Positions 1-8,563 of a stretch of DNA of 64,000 nucleotides are shown here, one piece after another (within the stretch, counting starts at the first letter, position 1; the number at the start of each line of letters is the position of its first letter). The DNA is taken from the NCBI RefSeq assembly GCF_004168625.1, contig NZ_SDWW01000010.1, forward strand, positions 1 to 64,000, given 5' to 3'. The stretch comes from Pengzhenrongella frigida. Lineage in GTDB: Bacteria; Actinomycetota; Actinomycetes; Actinomycetales; Cellulomonadaceae. The notes beneath the pieces are model-generated. The model was given only the letters and a program-made list of their open reading frames with translations. It was not told the origin of the DNA and made no database searches. Made by a program: the position numbers and the translations under genes.

Positions 1-24
1 TCCATCATCGGAAGGCCTCGACCT

Positions 25-399
25 CTACCCAGCGACCGACGCGCCCACCCCGGCTACACCCTCATCTGTGAAGAGCCCCATTACGAACAGACCACGGAGC
101 TGATGCAAGGAGGGAATCCGTGAGGTGTTAGGGGCACGAATTGCAATCATCGCGTGCCGATCGATGTGCCAGAGATCCTCGCTGAGCATCGTCAGCACCG
201 CGAGCCACATCGGCCAGCCGAGAATCGCCAAGGGCCAGCCAATGACGGTACCGAAGGGCTGGCGAGCCATCGCCCGAGCAATGACCAGAGCGAGAGCAGG
301 TAGGTCGCGGCCGCGTGCTCGCACCAGCATCGCGCTCGGTTCATCGAGGCTCGGCTGCCGCAGACGAGCGCCATCGCGCCGTCGAGGGGAAGTTGTCAC
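25..399 (-). CDS. Small hypothetical protein at the end of the Tad operon
   Basis: Predicted 124 residues. The GTG start (399-397) overlaps the TGA stop of the upstream LysM-BTAD gene as GTGA, so the two are probably translationally coupled, as elsewhere in this operon. The middle (about residues 50-75) is hydrophobic with several Trp and Pro and could be one membrane segment; the N-terminus is basic. I recognise no domain. It may be an accessory Tad protein, but it is supported only by position and coupling, and the last 35 residues have no family signal. Confidence 0.45.
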   Translation of the reverse strand: MTTSPRRRDGARLRQPSLDEPSAMLVRARGRDLPALALVIARAMARQPFGTVIGWPLAILGWPMWLAVLTMLSEDLWHIDRHAMIAIRAPNTSRIPSLHQLRGLFVMGLFTDEGVAGVGASVAG

Positions 400-3300
400 G
401 ATGCTCTGCTCCCCAGCCAGCCGACCCGGCCCCGCAGGATCTCCTCGGTGCGGCCGACGAGTTCGGGCGGCGCACCCTCGTCGTCGGTGCGGTTGGCGAT
501 CTCGTCGCGGATGATCCGGTTCGCCTCGGCGTGGCGTCCCTCGGCCGTGGCCACCGCGGCAAGGTCTAGCCGCGGGATCTCCTCGAAGGGTGCCGCCATT
601 GCCGCTGTCTCGGCGGCCATGCGCGCCGCCACCACGTCGCCTGCGGCGAGGGCGTGCGTGACGACGAGGTGGGCAACGTCGACGACGGCGACCACCGCGT
701 GCTCATCGATCCGGTCGCCGTCGACGAGCCAGGTCCACCCGCCGCCGGCTCGTCGTTGAGCCGGGGCGTCGAAGGGGCGGCCCTCGACGAGGCGAAGGGC
801 GGTGCGCAGGTCGTCGATGCCGTCGGTCCCGCGCGCTTGCCCTCGGGCGCGCAGGCGGCGGAACAGGTCGAGGTCGACGATCAGGTCAACCACTTCGTAC
901 ACCGGCGTTCCGCGGTGCAGCGCCCCCTGCGCGAGGCGGGCGTCGGGAACGTGCGGCTCACCCGTGCGGGGGTCGGTCCCAAGCCACTCGCGCACGAGCC
1001 GGACGTACTCGCGGACCTTGGCCCCGGTGAGCCCGAACGCTTCGGAGACCTCGCCCGGGGTGGCGCCGTGCGGATGCAGCGCGATGAACGTCAGGAGCTC
1101 GGTCATGTAGGGCTTGCGTTTGAGCAGAGGCTTGCCGCGAGTGGTGGCGCGCACCGGGCCGAGCAGGCGCAGCTTCGGCAGGCGGCTGGACTCGGCGAAC
1201 CAGGCGGCGACATCCTCGTCGAGAAGGGGGTCGGCGTCCTCGACCTCGCGACGCACCGCCGCCGCAACCCGGGGGGCGAGGGCTTGCAGGTCCTCGGACG
1301 TCGTGGCCGCGCCATCCAAGTAGAGCTCGTCGGGTTCGCTCAGAACGGTGCTCCCCTGCTGCTCAGCCGGTCTGCCCTCGTCCGGGTCGCCCTCGAGCGC
1401 GGGTTCCCGCGGCAGGGTGTGCTCGTCCCGAAGCGCGCCGGCCTGGTCCACGAAGGACCGCCAGCCCTCGGTGGCTTGGTTATCGACGGGCACGGCGACG
1501 GCGTCAACGAGCTCGCTCTGCGCCAGCAGGGCCGCGCACCCCTGGGCCTCGTCGCTGGTCAGTCCGACGGCGACGAGGTCGAGGCCCGCACTGGCGAGGG
1601 TGATCCGCCCGTTGGCGGTGACGTCGAGCACGATGCCGGGTGCGTCCGGCCGAGTGCCGTTCAGGACGACGCAGGTACCGGTGCGCCCGGGATTGGCGTG
1701 GACGAGCTCGAGCAGCTCGTTCAGCGCAGGGTGGGTAGTCGAGGCGTCGAGCAGGAGCAATCGGGCGGTCCAGGCTTCGGCTCCCGCCTGGGTGGCCCGC
1801 GCGGTGACGACGTCGACGCCAACATCAGTCGCGTTGTCGAGGGTGCGCAAAGCCTCCGCCAGGGCCTCGTCGACCGGGTCGTCCCCGTCCGCGGGCCCCT
1901 CGTGGACCCGGACCCGATCGGGGTTGAGCCCGGCGAGCTCGGTGCCGACGCCGACGCAGTGGACCCTGGCGCCCGCCGACCACGGGTTGCACGCGACCTC
2001 GGCGACGAGGTAGCGCGCGAAGTCCAGTCCGTAGGTTGGGTCGCCCGTGATGGAAACGTCGAGGTCTTCGACGTTGAGCAGCCACACCCCCTCGTCGTCA
2101 CCGATCCCGATGGTGACCAGCAACGGGTAGGGCGCCGGTTGATCGGTCACCTCGGGTCCGATGTCGTCCAGCGGCAGGGTGGCCGGAATGCGCCAGTGAT
2201 ACCCGTCGGAGCTGCCGAGCCACGGCGAGCGCAGCGAGGTCGACGTCCCCAGGTGCAGAACGACGTGGGTCGCCGTCAGCTCGACGGCCGCCAGGTCCGG
2301 CATGGTCGCGCCGTCCCGGGTGACCGATGCGGCCAACCGGCGAAGGACCGCGTCCATGTGCTTGACGGTCGGGGCCGTGACCGCGCCGACGGCGCTGATC
2401 GTCTTCTCGACCGACGCGAGGGCGACGTCCGGAGCGGGAAGGGTGTGCCCCGGCCGTCGTGCGCGGGACTGGGCCCGACGGCGACGAGCGCGCAGAAGGA
2501 AGAGCGCGCCCGCGAGCACCGCGCCGCCCCCGGTGAGTCCGGCGAGAAGCCACGGCGCGGCAGTGGAGGCCTCCTCGTCGTCCTGCTCCGGTGCGTCGAC
2601 CTGCGCGGCTCCGGCCGGAATCGACTCGGGTGCCCGGTAGGTGTTCGTCGGCACCTCGCTGGGCTCGGGTATTGCGACGTCCGGTACCGGATCTGCCATG
2701 GGCTCGGTAGTTGCTGCGACGGGGGCCGGGGCGGCTGGCGCTGTGGTCGGTTCCACCGTTCCGGGGATGGTCAGCACCTGGCCGACGTCGATCACGTCCG
2801 GGTCGACGACCTGTCGCCCGTCGGGCTGGACGGTGTTCTTGCTGGCCTCGAAGATCTCCGGGTACCGCTCGGCGTCACCGAGCTCGCGGACGGCGATGCT
2901 CGAGAGACTGTCGCCTGATTGCACGGTGTAGGTGCGGGAGTTCGCCGGCGCTGCGGGCGCGACGAGCGCGGGCAGCCGCAGCACGGTGCCGACGTAGATC
3001 AGATCCGGATCGTCGGCCACGACCGGGTTGAGGTCGACGAGCTCCGACCACCGGTCTGCGTCACCGAGCTGGTCTCGGGCGATGGCCGACAGGCTGTCGC
3101 CGAGCCGGATCGTGTAGGTGGACCACTCGCCTGGCGAGGCGGGCCCGGTGCCGACCGGACGCGATTCGACCAAGACTGGCGCGTCGATGACGTCGTGCGC
3201 CATGGCCGCATGGGCCGGGGCAGCCTCAGCGACGCTGGTGCCGATCGAGGGGATAGCCACGAACAGCAGTGCCGCAGCGCTCACGAGCTGCAGCGCCGCG

Positions 3301-3602
3301 AGCTGCGGGACCTGCAGGCCCGGGATGTTTGGCGCGCGCACCCCTCGCAGGCGAGCGACCACCTCGAGCACGATGCTCACGCTCAGGACCAGCCAAGCCA
3401 ACCAGGCGACGAGCGTGACGGCCTGAAGCACGAGGGCGCCGTCGTCGGGCGACCGCAGGGCGATCCAGACCAGCTCGAGAGTGGGCAGGCCGCTCGGGAT
3501 CAGGTCGACGCCGACCCGAACGAGCACTGCCGGGACTGCGACTACGACGCCGATCAGCAGGACGCTGGCGAGGAGGCCGACCAGGCGAGCGCGCAGTCTC
3601 AT
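396..3602 (-). CDS. Membrane-anchored LysM / BTAD winged-helix regulator-like protein of the Tad locus
   Basis: A 1068-residue multidomain protein. The N-terminus has about three hydrophobic segments (residues 5-30, 58-80, 100-122). Two LysM domains follow (about 162-211 and 223-280), each with the YT(I/V)xxGDSLSxIA pattern of peptidoglycan binding. After a Pro/Ala/Thr-rich linker comes another membrane segment (about 349-370) and an Arg-rich cytosolic stop. The last 260 residues resemble a winged-helix plus bacterial transcriptional activator domain (BTAD), as in SARP-type regulators. This layout suggests a sensor linking the cell wall to cytosolic regulation or assembly. The ATG start overlaps the TadG-like stop (ATGA). 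Domain assignment is firm for LysM and good for BTAD; the role in pilus biogenesis is inferred from operon position. Confidence 0.85.
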   Translation of the reverse strand: MRLRARLVGLLASVLLIGVVVAVPAVLVRVGVDLIPSGLPTLELVWIALRSPDDGALVLQAVTLVAWLAWLVLSVSIVLEVVARLRGVRAPNIPGLQVPQLAALQLVSAAALLFVAIPSIGTSVAEAAPAHAAMAHDVIDAPVLVESRPVGTGPASPGEWSTYTIRLGDSLSAIARDQLGDADRWSELVDLNPVVADDPDLIYVGTVLRLPALVAPAAPANSRTYTVQSGDSLSSIAVRELGDAERYPEIFEASKNTVQPDGRQVVDPDVIDVGQVLTIPGTVEPTTAPAAPAPVAATTEPMADPVPDVAIPEPSEVPTNTYRAPESIPAGAAQVDAPEQDDEEASTAAPWLLAGLTGGGAVLAGALFLLRARRRRAQSRARRPGHTLPAPDVALASVEKTISAVGAVTAPTVKHMDAVLRRLAASVTRDGATMPDLAAVELTATHVVLHLGTSTSLRSPWLGSSDGYHWRIPATLPLDDIGPEVTDQPAPYPLLVTIGIGDDEGVWLLNVEDLDVSITGDPTYGLDFARYLVAEVACNPWSAGARVHCVGVGTELAGLNPDRVRVHEGPADGDDPVDEALAEALRTLDNATDVGVDVVTARATQAGAEAWTARLLLLDASTTHPALNELLELVHANPGRTGTCVVLNGTRPDAPGIVLDVTANGRITLASAGLDLVAVGLTSDEAQGCAALLAQSELVDAVAVPVDNQATEGWRSFVDQAGALRDEHTLPREPALEGDPDEGRPAEQQGSTVLSEPDELYLDGAATTSEDLQALAPRVAAAVRREVEDADPLLDEDVAAWFAESSRLPKLRLLGPVRATTRGKPLLKRKPYMTELLTFIALHPHGATPGEVSEAFGLTGAKVREYVRLVREWLGTDPRTGEPHVPDARLAQGALHRGTPVYEVVDLIVDLDLFRRLRARGQARGTDGIDDLRTALRLVEGRPFDAPAQRRAGGGWTWLVDGDRIDEHAVVAVVDVAHLVVTHALAAGDVVAARMAAETAAMAAPFEEIPRLDLAAVATAEGRHAEANRIIRDEIANRTDDEGAPPELVGRTEEILRGRVGWLGSRAS

Positions 3603-4057
3603 CGGACCACTCCCTCCACAGCGCGAACGGTCTGCACCTCGGCGTGGCCGGTGACAGTCAGTTCCCGGATGCCGATGATCGACAGAAACTGGGTCTGGTA
3701 GCTCGTGGTGGTATCCACCACGACGCGAGTCCCGACGGCACTGACGGTGCCGGTGACGTCGGCCGTTCCCGCGAGGTAGTTCGAGGCCGCCGCGACCGCG
3801 CCGGCCGGGTCCACCACTGCCGCATCGCCGAGTACGGCGGCCGCACCCTGGAGTTGCTGACCGCCAGCGCGCGCCGCCTCGAACGCGACGACCTGGGCGT
3901 GCTGCTTCGCGAGCACCTGGCCCCCGAGGTCGACCGCAAGCCCGACCAGCAGGACCATCGTCAGCGCGGTCGTGATCATCCAGATCGTCGCTGAGCCCCG
4001 CTCGGGATCGTCCTGCGCGAGACGACGTCGCAGAAGGGTGATGGGCATGGTGGTCAC
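3599..4057 (-). CDS. TadG/TadE-like pseudopilin
   Basis: 152 residues from a GTG start at 4057 that overlaps the stop of the preceding TadE gene (GTGA). A longer upstream reading would lie mostly inside that gene and is rejected. The N-terminus carries the ERGSATIW motif followed by one hydrophobic helix (about residues 20-42), the TadE/TadG signature with a Glu near the prepilin processing region. The short periplasmic/extracellular part (about 110 residues) lacks the von Willebrand domain of full TadG. It probably anchors or primes the Flp pilus. It is coupled to the LysM-BTAD gene downstream by ATGA. Confidence 0.82.
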   Translation of the reverse strand: MTTMPITLLRRRLAQDDPERGSATIWMITTALTMVLLVGLAVDLGGQVLAKQHAQVVAFEAARAGGQQLQGAAAVLGDAAVVDPAGAVAAASNYLAGTADVTGTVSAVGTRVVVDTTTSYQTQFLSIIGIRELTVTGHAEVQTVRAVEGVVR

Positions 4058-4509
4058 CGTTCTCGGTAGGTGTCGAGGGCCGAGCGGACCGTGGAACTGA
4101 CTGCGATCGTCCCGGGCAGACCGGGCAGGGTGTCGGCGAGGGACACCTCGCACGTCACTGTCACCCCGACTGAAGCCGGGGTTCCGACGGGTGTCGCAAA
4201 GCCGGCGACGTCAACGCTCACGTCGCTGGTGACGCAGTTCAGTCCTTGATCATCGAGCGCCGAGGTCGCCGCTGACCGGGCTGCAGCCAGCGACTCGTCC
4301 TGGGTGCGGGCGATGGAGGCCGCCCGTGCGGCTTGGGCGCCGGCAGCCTCCACCGACTGGTGGGCGACGGCGAGCCGCCCGCCGGCAACGATGAGTCCGA
4401 GGAACAGGGCGAGCGCCGGGGCAAGGATGACGACCTCGAGGACGGTCGACCCCTCGTCCGAGGCTCGGCCGCCGAGACGTCGTCGGGCGCGAGCGAGCAG
4501 GGCGCTCAT
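4054..4509 (-). CDS. TadE-family pseudopilin
   Basis: 151 residues. The EGSTVLEVVILAPALALFL motif (about residues 19-37) is the classic TadE prepilin-like signal: a basic leader, Gly-Ser-Thr, a Glu at about +5 and then a hydrophobic helix. The rest is a small extracytoplasmic domain with two Cys that could pair. The ATG start overlaps the upstream TadE stop, and its own stop overlaps the next start. The family (pilus pseudopilin of the tight-adherence system) is clear; the individual role of each of the three paralogues cannot be told from sequence. Confidence 0.87.
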   Translation of the reverse strand: MSALLARARRRLGGRASDEGSTVLEVVILAPALALFLGLIVAGGRLAVAHQSVEAAGAQAARAASIARTQDESLAAARSAATSALDDQGLNCVTSDVSVDVAGFATPVGTPASVGVTVTCEVSLADTLPGLPGTIAVSSTVRSALDTYRER

Positions 4510-4934
4510 CCAGTCACCCGCTCCACGGGTGCCGACGCACTCTGGACGATCCGCGGCGTCCAGCCCGGAACCACACTCATGGTCTCGCCCGAAACGGCCA
4601 CCGAGGTGGTGGTCGCGTCTCTCGTCGTCCTGACCGTGACTCCCCGCAGCACGTCCCCACCCCCGGCGGAAGCGATGAACTGCTCCGCTGCGGCGTCGCC
4701 GGCTGCGGCCGACGAGAACTGCGCGGCAGCGGTACGCGCACCCTCCTGCGCGGCAGCGATCGCCACGGTCCGGGCGTGATAGATCAATGCGGCCTGCATG
4801 CCGGTGAACATCAGCAGGAACAGCACCGGCATCAGCACAACGATCTGCACGGTCGCCGAACCGCGGTCGTTCGGCGGGCGCGCAACAGCCGCGAGCGCCC
4901 GTTTGCGCCTCGCGTCGGCTCGACGGTGCTGCAC
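4506..4934 (-). CDS. TadE-family pseudopilin
   Basis: 142 residues from a GTG start (4934), five bases after the pilin stop. A basic leader (about 20 residues) precedes DRGSATVQIVVLMPVLFLLM, a TadE signal and transmembrane helix. The remainder is a soluble domain of about 90 residues rich in Ala, Thr and Val, typical of the family. First of three adjacent TadE/TadG-type genes; the next is coupled by ATGA. Confidence 0.85.
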   Translation of the reverse strand: MQHRRADARRKRALAAVARPPNDRGSATVQIVVLMPVLFLLMFTGMQAALIYHARTVAIAAAQEGARTAAAQFSSAAAGDAAAEQFIASAGGGDVLRGVTVRTTRDATTTSVAVSGETMSVVPGWTPRIVQSASAPVERVTG

Positions 4935-4939
4935 GGGGC

Positions 4940-5143
4940 TCAGCTGATCCCCGGGATCTTGCTGTTCACGAACGCCAGGATCGCGGCGTAGACGAGTCCG
5001 GCGAGCACGAGCAGCCCGACGGACCAGAACACGATCTCCACCGTGCTGGCGCCCTCGTCGTCGGCGTGGGTCAGGGCGGTCCGGGCGCGGTCGCGCAGGG
5101 TCAGCCCGAAGGTGAGCAGGGTGGCGATCAGGTGATGGGGCAT
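4940..5143 (-). CDS. Flp/Fap-type small pilin subunit
   Basis: 67 residues. I chose the ATG at 5143, preceded by AGGAAGG about eight bases upstream; longer readings run through tadC in another frame. A leader of about 30 residues ends in DDEGASTVEIVFW, followed by a hydrophobic helix (about residues 37-59) and a short polar tail. The G/S-T-V-E context matches type IVb prepilins cleaved before the hydrophobic helix with Glu at +5. Position between tadC and the TadE genes is the usual place for the major pilin in actinobacterial tad loci. Confidence 0.85.
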   Translation of the reverse strand: MPHHLIATLLTFGLTLRDRARTALTHADDEGASTVEIVFWSVGLLVLAGLVYAAILAFVNSKIPGIS

Positions 5144-5178
5144 CGTTCTTCCTTCCTGGTGGCGGGCGGTGCGGTGAG

Positions 5179-6081
5179 CTACATGTCGAACAGACGCAGC
5201 AGCGAGGGAGCCATCAGCAGGGCGAGGAACACCAGGCCGAGGAGTGATCCGGGCACGTACATCTGCTCTTCGACGACGTTGGCTTCGGCGAGCTCGTCGG
5301 AGAGCAGGCTGCTGCGCACGGTGGCGCTGCGGGCGCGCAGGGATCGGTAGACCTCGGAGTTCTCGTCGCCGGCCAGCTGCATGATGTGGGCGACGTCGGC
5401 CAGCTCGGGAAGGCCGAGGGTGTCGGATAGCTCGATCAGTGCGTCCCAGGGCGGCTGGCCGTTGTACCGGGCACGGGCCAGCTCCTCGCGGATGCGGCTG
5501 AACACCCAGGAGTCGCCGATCGCGGCGGCATTGGCCAGCGCGATAGTCGCCCCGGCGCCGCTGTTGCGCTCCAGGGCGCACAGCTCGATGTAGGCGCTGA
5601 GCGCTCGGGCGCATTCGGCTCGCGCCCGCCTGGCCTCCTCGGCGATGTCTCGCGACGGGGCCATGAACATCAGCGCGCCCAGCAGCACGGTGCCGCCGAC
5701 CGGGACGACGCCCGGTACGTGGATGCCCAGCAGGGCGAAGAACCCGGTGAGGAGGGAGGGTAGGGCCAGGCCGAGCAGTCCGTAGGCGACCTTGCGGCCG
5801 TAGAACTGCGCCGGGGTACGGCGAAGGACAGCGAGATCGCGGGTAGGGGCCGCACCGAGCAGCCGGGCCGGCAAGGTCCGTTCGGCCCAGATCCCCAGGC
5901 GTTCCTCGGCGTCCGGGGTCGCCGACGCCGAGGTGGTGGCCACGCGGCGCCGGGATGCTGGGGTCAACCGGGCGAGAACGTCGCCAAGGTCCGGTTGGGC
6001 CGGTACGAGCGCAAACAACGCCCCGGCCAGACCGGCACCGACGACGACGCCGAGCACGAGGGCCATCTGCAGGGCGGTCAT
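5179..6081 (-). CDS. tadC: Tad pilus inner-membrane platform protein TadC
   Basis: 300 residues, starting at the ATG that overlaps the tadB-like stop (ATGA). It has an N-terminal membrane helix (about residues 5-27), two close hydrophobic segments in the middle (about 95-145), a cytosolic T2SSF domain (about 160-275) and a C-terminal helix. This is the standard topology of the TadB/TadC (GspF/PilC) pair that couples the TadA ATPase to pilin polymerisation. A 35-bp gap with a ribosome-binding site separates it from the pilin gene. Confidence 0.88.
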   Translation of the reverse strand: MTALQMALVLGVVVGAGLAGALFALVPAQPDLGDVLARLTPASRRRVATTSASATPDAEERLGIWAERTLPARLLGAAPTRDLAVLRRTPAQFYGRKVAYGLLGLALPSLLTGFFALLGIHVPGVVPVGGTVLLGALMFMAPSRDIAEEARRARAECARALSAYIELCALERNSGAGATIALANAAAIGDSWVFSRIREELARARYNGQPPWDALIELSDTLGLPELADVAHIMQLAGDENSEVYRSLRARSATVRSSLLSDELAEANVVEEQMYVPGSLLGLVFLALLMAPSLLRLFDM

Positions 6082-6947
6082 CGGACGCCAGCCTTCGCGG
6101 CCGGACCGAGGAACCTGGGCAGCGGCTTCCCCTCGGTCATCTTTCGCATCCACAGGAGCCCGCCGGCGTAGGCGGTGAGCAGCACGACCAGCAGCACTTG
6201 CCCGACCGGAGTGCCGTACGGCGCCACGTAGTCGCCCGTGAACGCCAGCCAGACGAGAACACCGGCGGAGAAGGTCGTGACGAGCCGGGCGCTGCCGCGC
6301 GGCTTCGCGCGCCCCGCCTCCACCTTGCGGCGGGAGGTCACGTCCTCGGCGACCGACTCGGCCACGCCCTGCAGGGCGTTCGCCAGGCTCCGGTTCCGAC
6401 GCTGCGCGGCGAGGATGAGGTTGGCGACGATGAGGTCGCCGGTGACGTCGTCCAGGTCGTCGGCGAAGGCTCGCAGCGCCTGCTCGGTGTCCCACCGCGC
6501 GCGGAGTCGAGCGACAAGCAGGGTGACCTCAGGCTTGATCGCGTCGGGTGTCGACCGCAGTGTCGCGGTCACGGCCTGCTCGAGGCCGACTCCCGAGCTC
6601 AGCACGCCCGCGAGGTTGCGGGTCCACTCCTCCATCGCCTCCAGCCGGCGAATCGTGGTGGCTGTGGGCGGGGCAGCCAGGAGGTAGGGCACGCCCAGCG
6701 CGGCGGCGGGGAGGATCACCACTGCGGCCACCCACCCGGTTAGCAGGGCGATCAGCAGTCCGCTGCCGACCGAGACGGTCAGCACCAGCCGGGTCCGACG
6801 GGACACGCCCGCCAATCGTCGTGCTAGAGCCGTCGGGCGGCGCGCCACCGGTTCGCGGGCTGGCTGGGGTCGCAGCGCGAGCACCGTCCCGACCAGGCCG
6901 GCGACGACGAGGGCGCCGAACAGTACCGACCACACCCAGACGTTCAT
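6078..6947 (-). CDS. tadB: Tad pilus inner-membrane platform protein TadB
   Basis: 289 residues from the ATG at 6947, which overlaps the tadA stop (ATGA). It has membrane helices at about residues 4-24, 58-80 and 82-95, then a T2SSF domain containing the LEAMEEWTRNLAGVLSSG segment typical of TadB, and two C-terminal hydrophobic segments (about 232-272). It works with TadC as the membrane platform for assembly. Slightly short for TadB, but all expected parts are present. Confidence 0.88.
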   Translation of the reverse strand: MNVWVWSVLFGALVVAGLVGTVLALRPQPAREPVARRPTALARRLAGVSRRTRLVLTVSVGSGLLIALLTGWVAAVVILPAAALGVPYLLAAPPTATTIRRLEAMEEWTRNLAGVLSSGVGLEQAVTATLRSTPDAIKPEVTLLVARLRARWDTEQALRAFADDLDDVTGDLIVANLILAAQRRNRSLANALQGVAESVAEDVTSRRKVEAGRAKPRGSARLVTTFSAGVLVWLAFTGDYVAPYGTPVGQVLLVVLLTAYAGGLLWMRKMTEGKPLPRFLGPAAKAGVR

Positions 6948-8563
6948 GTGGGCCACCCCCGACCGTCTGCCTCGCCTTGGTAGAGGCCGAGGTCGAACCC
7001 GTCGACCGTGAGGTCCTTGCACCGCTCGCTCATCAGGCCGCTCGCTCGCGCGGGTCCGGTGCTGGAGGGACCGAACAGGTGCGTGAGGGCGTAGCCCTTC
7101 TCACGCTCACCGGCCTCGACGACGACGACTTCACTCACCCAGCGGCGCAGCTGCTGGGAGCCGTCCGGCATCGCGACGACCCGCCGATTGAGCTGCACGA
7201 TCACCTCGAGGCACCCGGCGAGCTTCTCCAGGGCCAGTTCCCGGGTCACGTGCCCGCCAGCTTCCATCGCGCAGGTGACGAGCTTGCGGATGGCGACCTC
7301 GGCGCCGGCGGCGTGCGTGGTGGAGAGCGACCCGGTGCCGCTCTCCATCGCCTTGATCATCGTCCAGACCTCGCGGCCGCGGATCTCGCCGACGATCTGC
7401 CGGTCGAGGGCGAACCGGAAGCTGTCGTTGAGCGCCTCGTCGAGGTCGAACGCACCGGCGGCCCGACCGTCCGCGCCGATCTCGCCCATGCCGGGTCGGG
7501 CTTCCCAGTCCACGACGATGTCGTGGCGGCCCGTCTCTCGCAGGAACAGCTCGTACTCGGTCTCGAAGGTGCCCAAAACCTCATCGCGCGGGATCTCCGC
7601 GCACAGCGCGCGCATGAGGGTCGTCTTGCCGGCAGACATCGGACCGGCCACGACGATGCTCCACTTACCCCGCACGGCCGCGGCGAGGAAGTCCGCGCAG
7701 GCAGGGGTCATGCAACCGCGGTCCACCCAGGCCGCCAGCGTGTCGACCTTGTGCCGGTGGCGGCGGATGACGACGGTTGGGCTGCTGGTCACCCACGCCG
7801 TTGCCGCCAACCGCGCGCCGCCGTCGAGCTTGAGGTGCAGACGCGGGGTGCTCTCGGAGAACGGGCGCGGGTTCGACTCCGACCGGTTGGCGAGAAAGCG
7901 CAGGAAGTCGATGAGCTCGTCGTCGCTGTCGGCCACCGGATCGACCTGGATGCGGGAGCCGTCCACGAGCTGGAGCAGCACTCGGTCGTGGCCGAGGATG
8001 AAGATGTTCTCAGCCCGGTCGTCGTCGATCAGCGGCTGGAGCCGACCCAGGCGGAAGACGGCATCGAAGACCGCTTGCGCCATCTGCGTCTGCTCGGCGC
8101 TAGTCCAGGCGTCACCGGAGCCGGCGTTGACGACGTCGGCGGTGTGCTCTTTCAGCACGTCGTGGATGACCGCCCAGCCGTACCGCTCCTGCTCGTCGCG
8201 GTCCAGGTCGACCGCTCGGCGGGGCGTTGCCGGGGCGTCGTCGGCGGAGCCTTTGTGCCAGTCCCCGCCCAGTGCGGCGGTCAGGCGGCCCGCGACGACG
8301 GTGCGGAAGGCTCGCACAAGCTCCCAATCGACCGGTGTCTCGGCGCTGACGCCGCTCGCTGCGGTGGTTGTCGGCGGGTGGTGCATCGCCAATCGCCTGC
8401 GGCGGGCGTCCTCGAGCGCGGCGGGCCCGACAACCGCGGGCCGGATCGAGAAGTCACCGCGGACGCGACCGGGCCGGGCAGGCAGTGCCGCGAAGAGCGG
8501 AAGCGCGGCCGGGTCCGTCGGGTCGGTCGGCGGCAGTGGTTCGATGCTCGGCTCGCTGGTCAT
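6944..8563 (-). CDS. tadA: Tad pilus assembly ATPase TadA/CpaF
   Basis: 539 residues, type II/IV secretion ATPase. The N-terminal domain includes the ENIFILGHDRV segment. Walker A is GPMSAGKTTL with Lys313; the Walker B region includes RQIVGEIRGREVW, followed by a His-containing STTHA motif. It supplies energy for Flp pilus polymerisation at the cytoplasmic face. About 100 extra N-terminal residues are Pro/Ala-rich. The ATG start overlaps the CpaE-like stop (ATGA). The order CpaB-CpaE-TadA-TadB-TadC is canonical. Confidence 0.93.
   Translation of the reverse strand: MTSEPSIEPLPPTDPTDPAALPLFAALPARPGRVRGDFSIRPAVVGPAALEDARRRRLAMHHPPTTTAASGVSAETPVDWELVRAFRTVVAGRLTAALGGDWHKGSADDAPATPRRAVDLDRDEQERYGWAVIHDVLKEHTADVVNAGSGDAWTSAEQTQMAQAVFDAVFRLGRLQPLIDDDRAENIFILGHDRVLLQLVDGSRIQVDPVADSDDELIDFLRFLANRSESNPRPFSESTPRLHLKLDGGARLAATAWVTSSPTVVIRRHRHKVDTLAAWVDRGCMTPACADFLAAAVRGKWSIVVAGPMSAGKTTLMRALCAEIPRDEVLGTFETEYELFLRETGRHDIVVDWEARPGMGEIGADGRAAGAFDLDEALNDSFRFALDRQIVGEIRGREVWTMIKAMESGTGSLSTTHAAGAEVAIRKLVTCAMEAGGHVTRELALEKLAGCLEVIVQLNRRVVAMPDGSQQLRRWVSEVVVVEAGEREKGYALTHLFGPSSTGPARASGLMSERCKDLTVDGFDLGLYQGEADGRGWPT

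Noticed and set aside
654-2918. Plus-strand ORF of 754 codons over the LysM-BTAD gene
   Set aside because: Mirror of a well-supported minus-strand gene; no recognisable domain.
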